A stretch of 64,000 bases of DNA from Gossypium raimondii (lineage: Eukaryota; Streptophyta; Magnoliopsida; Malvales; Malvaceae): NCBI RefSeq assembly GCF_025698545.1, contig NC_068577.1, positions 992,001 to 1,056,000 on the forward strand, read 5' to 3'. Within the stretch, counting starts at the first letter, position 1. The number at the start of each line of letters is the position of its first letter. The notes beneath the pieces are model-generated. The model was not told where the DNA came from. It saw nothing but the letters and a program-made list of their open reading frames with translations, and ran no database searches. Below, piece after piece: positions 14,165-28,001 of this stretch. Both the position numbers and the translations under genes were made by a program.

Positions 14165-14860
14165 TACAGTAATTTGCCAAGAAATTCAGTCCTACAAAGG
14201 AAAACCCGTTTTCAGGTTCAAATATAAGCTATGTTATTCGGACTCAGAATGTATGTTGGACACAGATATATCCAGTACAAGTATACTTAAAAAACCATAC
14301 TTCATACTCATATCGGAAAACATATTTAGGTACTTCAAGTAGCTATGGAAAGTATTGCAGTGAAGAACATAAAAAGCTGCAACATCATAATGAAAATGAT
14401 TATTACAAAAAATGGCAAAATATGTGACAACATAGCCATTTTTCTTACCTTCAAAGAGTAAGGGAATGTTGTGATTGAACCTTTGCATCATAGTGGGAAG
14501 AACAACAAATTTCCTTAAAAAGTATGTTAGCTGAAGGGAAATCTTTGTTTGTGTTAGGAAGGACTCATGTTGGATAATAAATTATTTATTGAAAAAAGAG
14601 GAAAAAGACACCATGACCCAACTATCAATTTTTCCTCAACCACCAGTCCTCTTTATTTCAACCCCCACATTTAAACCATGTGCTTTTGTGATTCTTAAAA
14701 TTTTAAATTTACTAAAATCTTTTCTTTTAGGATTGATTGCATGAACAATTAGAGGTTGGTGGTCTACTGGATGAGTTTGTATAGATATGGAAAGTTTTGG
14801 GGAAGGGTGGGTAGAATAATTAGAGGTTGGTGGTCTATTCAAGGTTGTGTGTTTTTTCCG
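14165..14860. other. PILS upstream region
   Basis: Presumed promoter and 5' leader of the minus-strand PILS gene. AT-rich; no motif stands out and no gene is seen. Confidence 0.5.
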
Positions 14861-15157
14861 AAGAAAGCACGAATCGTCGGTTCTTTCGTCCTCGTGCAAG
14901 TGAGCAAAGGCCAATTCGATTGCGACGGCACAGGGAGAAACACAATTCACTCGTATCCCGTATTTGCCTAACTCAGCTACAACATTCCTAGTAAGGCCTA
15001 AAACAGCATGTTTAGAGCCTGTATATGCATGAGGTACTAGGCCACCTATAACACTTGAAACACTACAGGTTGAAATGATTGAACCCTTTTCTTGTGGGGT
15101 CATAATTGTCGAAGCATGTTTTATTCCAAGGAGAACACTTTTGACATTTACATTCAT
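14860..15157 (-). pseudogene. Truncated short-chain dehydrogenase/reductase (SDR110C-like), fragment 1
   Basis: An open stretch on the minus strand encodes the middle of a classical SDR: the [12 protein letters not shown] helix, then a region around the catalytic serine, then the active-site YTGSK (Tyr-x-x-x-Lys), followed by [26 protein letters not shown]. Closest in style to the xanthoxin-dehydrogenase/secoisolariciresinol-dehydrogenase group. The N-terminal Rossmann GxxxGxG half and the C-terminal substrate-binding part are both missing. At both ends the similarity stops in unrelated AT-rich sequence. It is therefore a gene fragment, not an intact enzyme. A second copy lies at 16130-16370. 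Confidence 0.75.
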
Positions 15158-16129
15158 TACGGTTGACCAAATCGATGATTTAATTGGTCAAACTTCAGTT
15201 CGATTCAATTGAATAATTATTTTTAAAAAAATTGGTTCAATTTATCCATTCTCTTATTTTGGACTAATACTCTCTCTAGTTTGATCCGGTTTTAAAATAA
15301 TGATTTTATATTTAGAATTGAGATAAAACAACATTTAGTCTTTGAATTTTGTAACTTTTCAATTGGTCCCTAAACCATATTTTGTTCTTATTAGTCCTAA
15401 ACTTGATTTATGTCAATATATAATGACGTGACACTTTGATATTATGCCACATCACCATATTATAATTTACACTTTTGATATAAAATCTAAAAATTGTAAA
15501 TATAAAATTATCTTTTAAAAATATTATTTTGATATGATAAATCAACCAATCATTCCAAATTATTTAATTGAAGGTAAATTGAAAACCTTCCAGAAAAATA
15601 GAAAATATTTTCACTGTTGATTATATATAAACTAGGTATAACCATTTAATCAAATTAAATCGAGTTAAAAATATCGAGTTAATCAAGTTGACAAATCTTA
15701 TTTTAACAATTGAATTCAATTCAATTTTTTAATTGAATTGAGTTATAAAATTTTAATCAAATCAAGTTGAATTAACAAATCTTATTATTTATACTCAATG
15801 TTGAGTTTACATAGACCGATATTTTAACTACATAAACAATATAACAATTTTAAAATTTAACTTAACGAGTAAAATTTATTGACATAAATTTGCCTTTTAA
15901 CTTCATAATTTTAACTTTTCTCATTCGAATTTTTAAATAACTCAAATTATATAATTAATATTTGAGTTAAAATAAAAAAAATTAACTTTTTTATTCGAGA
16001 TTAATACAGAATTTTCTCTAAAAGCAAAATTCCTTAACGTTTTATTTCAACATTCCCTTTATTATACAGTGTAACTTCTCAATTTTTTTCCCAAACTTCA
16101 CTCCATAATTATTCAATGCATCAGAATTC
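15158..16129. other. Region between the two SDR fragments
   Basis: Very AT-rich, with recurring 'aattgaattcaa' and 'gagttaatcaa'-type words like those of the repeat at 6258-7385. No gene is seen. The SDR copies were probably separated by element insertion or duplication. Confidence 0.45.
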
Positions 16130-16370
16130 TCCAAGAGCCTGTATATGCATGAGGGCCTAGGCCTCCGATGACACTTGAAACACTATAGGTTCAAATCATT
16201 GAACCCTTTTCATGTGAGATCATAATTCTAGCAGCATGTTTCATTCTCGAAATCAGATAATTCGTAATTGAGCATATTGTTATACGGTGGACCTGATAAT
16301 CCAACGTTGTTGACCATGATTTCGAATGTCCCGAACTTTTCCACTGCATAGTTGACCGCAGACCGAGAGT
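16130..16370 (-). pseudogene. SDR fragment 2 (decayed paralog of fragment 1)
   Basis: Read on the minus strand, the sequence starts VNYAVEKFGTFEIMVNNVGLSG (the NNAG-like motif of SDR enzymes, here NNVG) and runs to a YELSDFE-like segment. It then continues in other frames into sequence nearly identical to fragment 1 ('gcctgtatatgcatgaggg...cctag' on the plus strand). There are stops and frame changes, and part of the middle is missing. It supplies a region upstream of what fragment 1 retains. Confidence 0.7.
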
Positions 16371-16504
16371 GAGACATCAGAGCAGCAAATACCAGACAGA
16401 GAGTGAGACATGCATGTTAAAAAGAGAGTAAAAACAAAGGGTCAGCAAACCATGAACTTGGAACTGTGAAACCAGAAGCTTGAAAAAAGACGGTGCAGCA
16501 TGGT

Positions 16505-17231
16505 TTATAACTTCCACTTGCATGTCAGAGACACCAAATCATCAAGCAAACTACCGAAACTCTTAGACACCACCTTATCAACCTCTATTGGCACCGCATC
16601 GTCTATTTTTTTTGTCGGTGCAGTTGAAGACTCGACTTTCCCACTAATCCCGTCTTTGCCTCGAATCTTTTTAGACAACACAAACATGCTGTTCATGGAC
16701 TTTAAAAGATTTGGGGAAAAGACGGGATTTGCGGCGTTTCGCCTTTTTCACCTCCTCCACAACAGGTGCAGTCACCATCCCTTCTTCCCCGACCTTTTTC
16801 TTGGGTCGTTTCGCTTCATTGGCATCCAACTCCGACTCCCCAGGCTGTTTAGATGAAGAAGCCAAGGGCTTATGAGATCCGGATTTAGCAGGTGGCGGGC
16901 TCTGTTGGTTCAATAGAGTAGACTGGATTTTGGAGTATTCCACATCTTCTTCAGAGGAAGAAGCGACTGGTGGGACTAAAATGGCCTTTGAACGGTTTGG
17001 TGGCATCGAAAGAGAGTGGAGAGGTTTGTTTGATGGTTTTATAGGGAAAGAGGGAATGGAAGCTACAGAAAGAAAAGGCATCCCAAGGGACGTAATAAAT
17101 ACTGACATCGAAAACATAAGAAAACAGTGTGAACATCCTGAACACCTATCGAAATAGCCATGCATGAGCACTAGAATCCATTTCCCAACACCTTGATCCA
17201 CAAAAAAAAAAGTTTTAAAACGTGCATTCAA
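16505..17231 (-). other. Uncharacterised Ser/Pro/Lys-rich open frames
   Basis: Two overlapping minus-strand frames (17231-16671 and 16696-16505) encode low-complexity sequence: VASSSEEDVEYSKIQSTLL, then QQSPPPAKSGSHKPLASSS, then a basic stretch AKRPKKKVGEEG and KKAKRRKSR. I recognise no domain. The composition resembles a nuclear or transposon-associated protein. With no start context and no intron support it may be a relic. It adjoins the gypsy-type element but lies outside its LTR. Confidence 0.25.
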
Positions 17232-17364
17232 TATGATTGTGGGTGATGAGGTAGCTGCTTATGAGGAGAAATTTGGGGGTGAAAAGGCAGGTGCTTTAAT
17301 GGAGAAACAAAGGAAATTGAAGATTGCTGCATTTGAGACTCGAGTTGTATTCGGAGATGAATGA
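17231..17364 (+). pseudogene. Unidentified gene fragment
   Basis: A plus-strand open stretch encodes IVGDEVAAYEEKFGGEKAGA and then LMEKQRKLKIAAFETRVVFGDE before a stop. The mixed, helical, charged composition looks like real protein-coding sequence rather than chance, but I cannot name the family. It ends 15 bases before the left LTR of the element at 17379, and the sequence beyond that element (from 20905) does not obviously continue it. Confidence 0.35.
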
Positions 17365-17378
17365 TTTGGTAGTGAAAG

Positions 17379-17993
17379 TGTCATGGGGTTAGATCTTTTT
17401 GTCTCGCGATCCATGTGGCCTTAGGCTATCCGTTCGCTTCAAACTCGCCTAAATCAACATTTGCTCCCAAAACTGAAGATTCTTTTAGAATTCCTCTAAG
17501 GTACCAATTTGTATAGCGGAAGCAATTGTGCCAAAAGAAGCTTAAAAAGAACAACAGAAAGCCACAGAAAGAACGCACACAAAGTGTTTGAGTAAATGCT
17601 TAAAGAATTCTATTACTTTTAAGAATTCAACTTACAATGGATGATCTGCAAATGAGGGGAGACTCTCTATTTATAGTTGAGCTCCCCAAAATTAACGATT
17701 AAGATCAAATTACATCGACGGACAAGATTACCCTATCCCTTGATTTTAGGGATTTACAAGATTACATCATATCAAATCAAATCCACAATATATGATTCCC
17801 AAATTTACTAAAAATAGTCTATGTTGCCATATCTTCATTATCGGGCTAACCAGGCTTCAATCTGACAGACTTCTCTAATAGTTCTTAGAATTGAGTCCAT
17901 TCTCGTTGGCTAAATAATCTCCATCTAATCGATAGACCTCCATGGGGCGTATCCTATGCCATGGCCACGGGCTTTACACTTTGGCCCGTGACA
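17379..17993 (-). repeat. 3' LTR of the gypsy-type element
   Basis: Starts TG and ends CA on the plus strand. A TATA-box-like TATAAATA lies on the minus strand at 17668-17675, at the same place as in the partner LTR. Aligns along its whole length with 20289-20904. Confidence 0.88.
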
Positions 17994-20288
17994 TTCTCCC
18001 CCACCCATTCTCACAACGCCCTCGTTGTGACATCTGAATGACATTGACTTGATTCACCTTAAAACTCTCTCATTGCCTTGGCTTTTTCCCGACTTGTCTT
18101 GCGATCGGATTGTCCCTTCCTTCAGAACCTTTACATCGGCTTCTGTCGCCTCTTAACTTGAATCGTTGCACTCGTTGGTACATCTCATTGGCAAGAAGTC
18201 TCCGCTCTAACTTGTCCCAATTTTGACTTGTTCCCATTGGAATCCCCTTGATTCTCGCATCTTGGCTTCGTACCGCCCATAGTCCTTCAGCCTCCTTGTT
18301 TAAGAACTTTGAAAGGGCCCCTACGACCTTGCCAAGCCAACAAGTCAAAATTCAAAACACTATCAAAGTGTTCGCAATGTACCTTACTCGCAACATTTAC
18401 TCATTTCAACTGCTTTTGCATATCTTCTTTTCCCTCGAAGTCCGATACAAAACCCACATTTCCCAAAGGTGGCGGCTCCACAATCGACTTCACAGGCCTC
18501 ATTTGTCTCATGCTCCACTAGCTTTTTTGGAGGGGCTTTCGTAGCATTTTGTTCTATTGAGTTAATGTTTCTCTCATACGAAACATCTTCGACTAGTTGG
18601 ATTGATGACAACACATTTGTCCTAACCTTTATATCCCGATGCACCAGCACAATAATCTTTGATAACGGACCAGTGACAATATGAATTTGATCGACCCATG
18701 GCTACAGAACTGTCTAGATCCAGTCACGGAAGTTCAAGCCAAGTACATAATCGTAATTATCTAATTGGATTACCTCAAAGTCTTCATTACCCTTTCATTT
18801 GCCGATTTGTAGCTCCACATTACGAACTACTCCCACAATTGGGGCCTCCTCAGAATTTACCGTCTTGATCTTTCTATTTGATTTCTCAATTGAGAGACCA
18901 AGTTTCTCCGCAGCCTTTTCCGATATAAACAAGTCCCATGCTCCCGTATCGACAAGAGCACTCCTCTTTTGACCTACAATGTTGATGTTTACAAACATCA
19001 ACCCTTCTTCACCATTCCTTTTCTTAGGAATGAGCACCATCAAATTGACCATCGATGTTTTTTTCTCAATGGGCTTCGCCTTTTCCTTCGGCTCACCTTT
19101 CTTTTTGATAGCTGAAATCACCGATTTCTTCGGACATTTTCGCGCCATGTGTGGTCTTTGACAAATGAAGCATTTTATCCTCTTCCCCTTGTCCCTTGGG
19201 TTGTTGGATCTACATTTCGCATCTCATGGTTTCCCGTTGCCACTTGTGCTATCAGTACTATTTCTATCATCGCTATGTCCCTCTTCATCTTCCTCATGGT
19301 TTCTCTCACTGTTGCCCTTTCCATTAGGCTTAGACGACTCAAACTCGTATTTTGTTAGACCAAGCTCAACAAGGACTCTGCTTCGACCATGGCTACAGTA
19401 AGTTCGGTGATTCCTTGCCTACGCAACTCATGCTTTGCCCACGGCTTTAACCCATCTTTGAACCAAGAAAATGCTTCTTTCTCGCTCAAGTCGAAGATTT
19501 GAAGCATCACCTCGCTAAATGTCCGAACAGTGCCTTATTGAGTGAGACGACGCAACTTAGCCCGAGCCTCCTTCTCGGCATACTGTGGGTAAAATTACTT
19601 CTTCAACTCTCTTTGGAACTCCTCCTAAGTCCCAATTGCATTCCCACCACGTTTATCATCCGTGGACCTATGACGCCACCATAAAAGAGCCACATCAGTA
19701 AAATAGATTGAAGCAGTGTTTACCCTAATAGCATCATCCTCGATGCTCATTGCTCGAAAGTATTGTTCCATTTTCCACAAGAAGTCCACATCCCTTGCCG
19801 ACCTTGCACCCTTGAACTTCTCCGGTTTGGGAACATCCATTGCTTGTTGCTTCGGCCTTGAAAACAACATCCCATTACTCAAAGCAGCTTTGTAAATCGT
19901 GAGCTCCCCCTTAAGCTCTTCAATTTCCTTCTTCATGGCTAACACCATATCCTTAAGAGTCTCATCCATCTCTGTCAGCTTTTTCGTAGTGGAATTGACT
20001 AATTCATTTATCTTTTTCGCATTGGCACCGAGAGAATCCAACACAAATTCTCTGAGTTGCTATTCTATTGAGTCAAACCGATCTGTGCGTCTCTCGACCA
20101 ACTCAAACGTCTCCTTTATGTTCCTTACGAAGTTCTCGAGATTACCCACTCGATTTTCCAAAGCTGTCAGCATGTCCCTCGAGCGACTTGCTTTTATGGC
20201 CCTCCCACGGGTCTGTATTGGCTAATTCTGATCAACAACTTCTTTTGACATCCAACGGTGCCTTTGAACCAATAACTTTGATACCACT

Positions 20289-20904
20289 TATCACAGGGCT
20301 AGATCTTTCGTCTCGCGATCCGTGTGGCCTTAGGCGATCCGTTCGCTCCAAACTCGCCTAAGTCAACCTTTACTCCCAAAAGTGAGGATTCCTTTAGAAT
20401 TCCTCTAAGGCACCAATTTGTATAGCGGAAGCAATTGTGCCAAAAGAAGCTTCAAAAGAACAACAGAAAGCCGTAGAAAAAACACACACAAAGTGTTTGA
20501 GTAAATAATCAAAGAATTCTATTACTCTTAAGAATTCAACTTACAATGGATGATCTACAAATGAGGAAGAGGCTCTCTATTTATAGTTGAATTCCCCTAA
20601 AACCGACGGTAAAGATCAAATTACATCGACGGACGAGATTAGCCTATCCCTTGATTTTAGGGATTTACAAGATTGCATCATATCAAATCAAATCTACAAC
20701 ATATGATTCTCATATTTACTAAAAATAGCCTATGTTGCCATATCTTCATTATCGGGCAAACTAGGCTTCAATCTGACAGGCTTTTCTAACAGTTCTTGGA
20801 ATCAGGCCAGTTCTCGTGAGCTAAATGATCCACATCTAATCGATAGACTTCCATGGGACGCATCCTGTGCCATGGTCACAGGCTTTACACTTTGACCCGT
20901 GACA
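20289..20904 (-). repeat. 5' LTR of the gypsy-type element
   Basis: Partner of 17379-17993. It carries the same minus-strand TATAAATA at 20578-20585, the likely promoter from which the element was once transcribed. Confidence 0.88.
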
Positions 20905-21930
20905 TTAGCAGCTATTTCGATGTTAGAATATTACAAGTAGTGAATACATTATAAATTTTGTTATTATATATATGTTACATAAATTTTACCTTTTATATAA
21001 TAATTTAGTAAAATATATAAACTTTAATATAGTAAATAGAATTTTAATTATTATTTAATATAGAATAGATTTTTAGTAATTTAATTATAAAATGGGTTTA
21101 AATAATTATTTTTATATTGAAAAACATTTTAATTTAATGTATAGTTATTTGTTATAATCACTTGGCGATTGTAGATGTATTTAATTTCAAACAGATTCGA
21201 TCATATTTAATGGATTAATTCAAATACTCACATTAAATTATTTCCTTAATAAATTGATACATTGAGATACCTCCCCTAAAACGCAAGCCAGCCACTACCC
21301 CCCACCAGTTTACTAATATCTATTTCGCTATCATGCACCAATTCGTGAAAAAGCTTATTTATTAATTTAACATTTTATAATTCATGGCTTAATTTAAATG
21401 CTTCATATCTTTATATCATTTTTTTTTAAATTACGTCATTCACATAAATAAGTTTAAAATCAAAGCATTATTCTCATACAGAATTATTTTTAAAAGATAT
21501 AATTATTATTGCAAAGTTTAACAGTTCTTTGACCAATTAAGATACAACAAAGAAGGGAGGCCACATAGCTTGGTTAAACAAAGAATAAGAATATCATGTC
21601 AACAACAATAGAAGACTTTGGGGTTTATTGTGAATATCAGAAAATACCATAACAAGAATATAAATGTATGAATTTTCATCATGACATATCATGTGATAAT
21701 AATAACAATAATAAACCAAATACTATGTGATACAAAAAAAAAAAAAAACCCTTCCAAATTATTAAGAATACAGTAATGATGTGCACCAAACTGTTGACAT
21801 ATTTAACCTGCACCAAAGATTATTGTATGAGTTGCTTGTTAAACAAGAGTAAAACTATGTAATTTACAGATAAAAGTTTCACCTCAAATGAATATGCTAA
21901 TTTATCACTGGTAGAGTTTGCAAACCCGGC
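20905..21930. other. Intergenic and 3' region of the UMP/CMP kinase gene
   Basis: AT-rich; nothing gene-like. The right part is probably the kinase 3' untranslated region. A poly(A) run of about 16 lies near 21734-21749. Confidence 0.5.
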
Positions 21931-24023
<2,093 letters not shown>

Positions 24024-25150
24024 TAGTACAAAACTAGCTTAGGGATCGAGTCCGTTTAAATCTGCATAAATCGAAAAGAAAAACGGAAACAAAAAGAAAA
24101 TCTAAGAAATTTTAATAGACAAGGTACGAGATCTGAATAAAAACACAAAAGTCTCGAAGAACGTGAATTTGAATTCAAATCTAGAATTACAAAAGCATTC
24201 GCATTGGAATCGGACTCATGAATTCAAATTTCAACGTAAATTTGAAGAACTTTGATGAAAAATGAGGTAAAGAACTCAATTACACACAGATCAAAAGAAG
24301 AACGTAATTTTGAATTCAAATCTAAAATTACAAAAGCATTCACATTGAAATCGGACTCATGAATTCAAATTTCCGCGTAATTTTGAAGAACTTGGAATGA
24401 AAAATGAGGTAAAGAACTCAATTACACACAGATCAAAAGAAGAACGCAATTTCGAATTCAAATCTAAAATTACAAAAGCGTTCCCATTGGAACCGGACTC
24501 ATGAATTCAAATTTCCACGTAAATTTGAAGAATTTTGATGAAAACTGAGGTAAAGCACTCAATTACACACAGATCAAAAGAACGTAATTTTGAATTCAAA
24601 TCTAAACTTACAAAAGCATTCGCATTGAAACCAGACTCGTGAATTCAAATTTCGACGTAATTTTGAAGAACTTGGAATGAAAAATGAGCTAAAGAACTCA
24701 AATTACACACAGATCAAAACAAGAACGTGACTTTAAATTCAAATCTAAAGTTACAAATGCATTCGCATTGGAATCCGACTCATGAATTCAAATTTCCACG
24801 TAATTTTGAAGAACTATAATGAAAAATGAGGTAAAGAACTCAATTACACACAGATCAAAAAGGAGAAAACAAACAATTTGCATTGAAAATAGAAAATCAA
24901 AGAAAAAAAATGAGCAGATCCGAACAGATCCGAACAGATCCAATTCATAAGAGAAGATTAAATTTAAATATATATAAAATTAAACGCAGATATTAGAAAT
25001 TACCTGAAATATTCTAATGAAGAACGAAGGAAGGAGGGAAAGGAGGTGTTAAAGTAATTAAAATTGGTGTGGTGATGTGAATGGCCACTGCCTTTTCCTT
25101 TGCCTTTGATTTTGGGATGACCATTGAAGGGGGCCTTTTAAATACATTTG
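24024..25150 (-). promoter_or_regulatory. 5' leader of the UMP/CMP kinase gene with a ~940-base intron
   Basis: A leader exon lies next to the start codon (24024-24061), with an acceptor '...tttatgcag'. A donor '...tttcag|gtaattt' at 25004/25003 is preceded by the outer leader exon (25004 to about 25150). The inferred leader intron is 24062-25003. It is filled largely by a five-copy tandem repeat. Splice sites are inferred from consensus and from where such introns lie in related genes; no transcript was seen. Confidence 0.5.
24159..24862. repeat. Minisatellite, five copies of ~141 bases
   Basis: Copies begin with the word GAACG at 24159, 24300, 24442, 24580 and 24723, so steps are 141, 142, 138 and 143 bases. 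Each unit contains 'tttgaattcaaatct', 'attacaaaagcattc', 'gactcatgaattcaaattt', 'gaagaact' and 'ctcaattacacacagatcaaaa'. Two GAATTCAAAT words per unit are about 55 bases apart. Copies differ by scattered single bases and small indels. The array fills about three quarters of the kinase leader intron. Confidence 0.92.
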
Positions 25151-28001
25151 AATGAGCCTGTCCTTTGCCCTGTTTGGATCTAGATCTAGACGAAGAAGCT
25201 TTGGGTACCGTAAAACTTACACGTTATATGACCCAATCAATTTCATACATCTAAACAGATTTATCAATCACCCACTTTTAATGGCAAAAAAAAGTGTCTA
25301 AAAAGTTTTTTTATTAATTTAAATGTGTATATTTATTTATTCAGATTCATTTTAAATGTGATTTAAAATATTATAAAAATTATGGAAAATAATAATAATA
25401 CTCGGCCTAGTTCTCAATTTTTTTCAGTGGATGGTTCATTGGAGCATGTCGAACTCGCACTTTACACTTATGACACAATAGTTGATGGATTAATATCAGT
25501 TCTAACATATTGCTCTTAATTCTACTTTAATTTAACATAATTTGATATACTTTTATAACGGTATTGTTAATGCAATGACTGAAATCTTATTAAGTAAAAT
25601 ATGCTTTAAGTCCATGTATTTTTGAATATTTGAAATTTAGTCTTTTGACTTTTAAATTTAAAATTTAAGTTCAACAATTAACACAGTTGAAATTCAAGTT
25701 CATGACAATGTCAATTTTTGTTACATGGTTACCAAGTGATTTTTTTTGTTATTTCAAAATCGCATTTGAAAAATTTTAACAAAAAAATTAACAGTGTTAA
25801 TAATTGGATTTAAATTTTAAAATTTAAAAATAAAAATTAAATTCGTTAAAATAAAATATATAAATTAAATTCAAAATTAAAAGAAAAACATAAAGTTATA
25901 ACATTTTTAACCATTTTATTATTATTATCCAATTACACAATTAAAACCATAATTTTAATGGCAATAACCAATAGTGTTATTGATTTGGATATGCTAATAA
26001 AATTGTGTACAAATTGAAGATCAAATTACGTAAAAATAAAAGATTAAATCTTTAATTTCAACATAGTAAAGGGACTAAAAAATTAATAAAACCTAAATGT
26101 AAAATATAAAAGTTCAACATGGCCCTGCGGAGTGCCGACATGCGTTTATTTTCTGCGGAAATACCACGAATATATTTTGTTTTGAAATTTCTAGATCTTA
26201 GAAAAATCTTCATTACATGAGGAATATTGTTTTCCCATAGAAAATCGAAGTATTTTAATATAATAATAAATTTAATTTTAACATTTTTATTAGTTTTTAA
26301 CGATGTTGATGTAATAATTTATATTTATACATTTATACTTTACGTTCTTATAACATTATTTATCCGTTAACAAATAATTTTAAAACATAAAAAAATAAAA
26401 AATAAATTTAAATTTCAAAAAGTTATAAAAGTTTAAAATATTAATTTTCTTTTTAGCTAATTCTTCTGAAAGATTGAAGGTAAAATTTAACTTAGAAAAT
26501 TAAATTAACAAATAATATAAATTTTAAAAATTTAATTTATCATTATATTTTTTAAGAAAGGAAAGGCATGGTTTTCCTTTCCTAGGATTAAAGAAAAGAA
26601 ATTTAATAGTTAATAAATTTGAGGATTGAGATTCAAGCTTCTAAATTTTTCACAAAAATAAATAAAATTTTGTTTTACGACGTGAAAATCCTTTATCGAC
26701 CAATTTTGTTTTTGAAATTATCAAATAATAATAAATTTTTGAACAATTTTATTATAGATTTTGAACAATACTTAGATATATCCATAACCGCTATCCAACC
26801 TATAAATAAAATAATAATACGCTTCAACATATTCAAACCCACATCTTCCTACATAAACAACAATACTCATACCAATCGAACCAAAACTCCATTAACAAAA
26901 AAGACAATAATAGCTTAAGTTGATGTATTCAGTAGTAAATGGAAAGCAAAGCGAAGCTAGAGTAAAGGAGAGTGTTTGGCATGCGGTTCTGTTCTCTCCG
27001 TGAAGGATTTTTTTTTTCTCTTGTTTTACGAGTGTTGCCCTCTTGAATTTATCAATTACATACTTGAAAATGACTCCATGTTAATAATATAATTTCTAAT
27101 TCCACAATAAATATATACATATTCTATAACTTAATTTAATAATTATATTTTATGTTTAATTATGATTCAAACAGAAAAATATTCGGTATTATTAAAAATA
27201 TCAAATTAAATTTTATACCAATCGACTTAAGTCGGTATGTATTAATACCAATATTGTTTGAACCGAATCGAAAACCAATAAATCCATCCAATTAAGAAGG
27301 ATTAAATTAACTAACTCGCTTACCAATATAAACCAAATAAATTAAGCTAAAAGTCAATTGAACCGACAATTAAATCAACTGAACCATTTTTTAAAAATAT
27401 TTTTATAATTTATTTAATTGTACTAGACAGACCAATCAAACCAGAAATCTGTAGTCGGACAATACAGTTATGAAAACCTTTGCCTAATGCAAACCTGTAT
27501 TAGCAATGATATGAACACATCAAAACTTGTTAATTTCAACTTATACGAAACATTAACTTCGTGATTCTGATTTATGATTGGAACAGAACATACCGAAATG
27601 AAATTTGACAACACTGAACATTAAAGATCATCAAATTGTGTCATTTCAAAGTCATAAATCAAATTAAGGTAAGATGGAAATGGCAATTAGGGAATATATA
27701 CACACATATTATATAATGTTATAACGTCAGTCAAAGAAAATCAATCAAAAGGAGACTCTTGAAACACAACAAAGTGTCACAAATCAATATTATATATATA
27801 ACACAGCAGTTCCACGTGACGAGAATTATACATATAGCACAACACTACAACAGTAGTAAAAATGGATCTAAGGAAGAAATAAAGAAAGAATCTTAAGCCT
27901 GTCAAACAATTAACATAATCGAATTCTGCGTTACTTACTAGCATCGTATTGGTTCAATATGGTTGAAACAAGTCAAGGAAGATTCATCTCCGGAATTAAT
28001 A
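25151..28001. other. Intergenic region, UMP/CMP kinase to DRP1E
   Basis: Very AT-rich. Contains one member of a ~100-base dispersed repeat (about 26786-26885) and words of the 'aaccgaatcgaaaacc' kind around 27180-27480 shared with other intergenic stretches here. No gene is seen. The right end includes the DRP1E 3' untranslated region. Confidence 0.5.
26786..26885. repeat. Dispersed ~100-base repeat, copy 1 of 3
   Basis: Shares 'cttcaacatattcaaacccacat', 'ttcctacat' and 'acaacaatac' phrases with the segments at 33460-33570 and 42236-42340. Family unknown to me. Confidence 0.45.

Larger units (their letters stand above)
17379..20904 (-). mobile_element. Ty3/gypsy-type LTR retrotransposon, non-autonomous fossil
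   Basis: Two direct LTRs of about 615 bases (17379-17993 and 20289-20904) flank a 2.3 kb interior that reads on the minus strand. The 5' LTR is therefore the right-hand one. A primer-binding site like the initiator-tRNA(Met) type (TGGTATCAAAGTT, 20274-20286) adjoins it. A polypurine tract (about 17994-18012) adjoins the 3' LTR. The interior shows a gag region (about 19625-20044, with coiled coil and FLWKMEQYF-type capsid words), a zinc knuckle near 19150 and an aspartic protease with VDTGA (about 18795-19148). No reverse transcriptase, RNase H or integrase is visible, so the element looks non-autonomous and is broken in several places. By eye the LTRs differ at roughly one base in twelve to fifteen, suggesting an insertion some millions of years old. 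I see no clear target duplication. Confidence 0.85.

Noticed and set aside
16505-17231. Ser/Lys-rich minus-strand frames as a histone- or HMG-like gene
   Set aside because: No HMG, H1 globular or AT-hook pattern; kept only as an uncharacterised frame.
24159-24862. Regular repeat considered as a CRISPR-like array
   Set aside because: Whole ~141-base units are repeated with no unique spacers, in a plant intron; it is a minisatellite.
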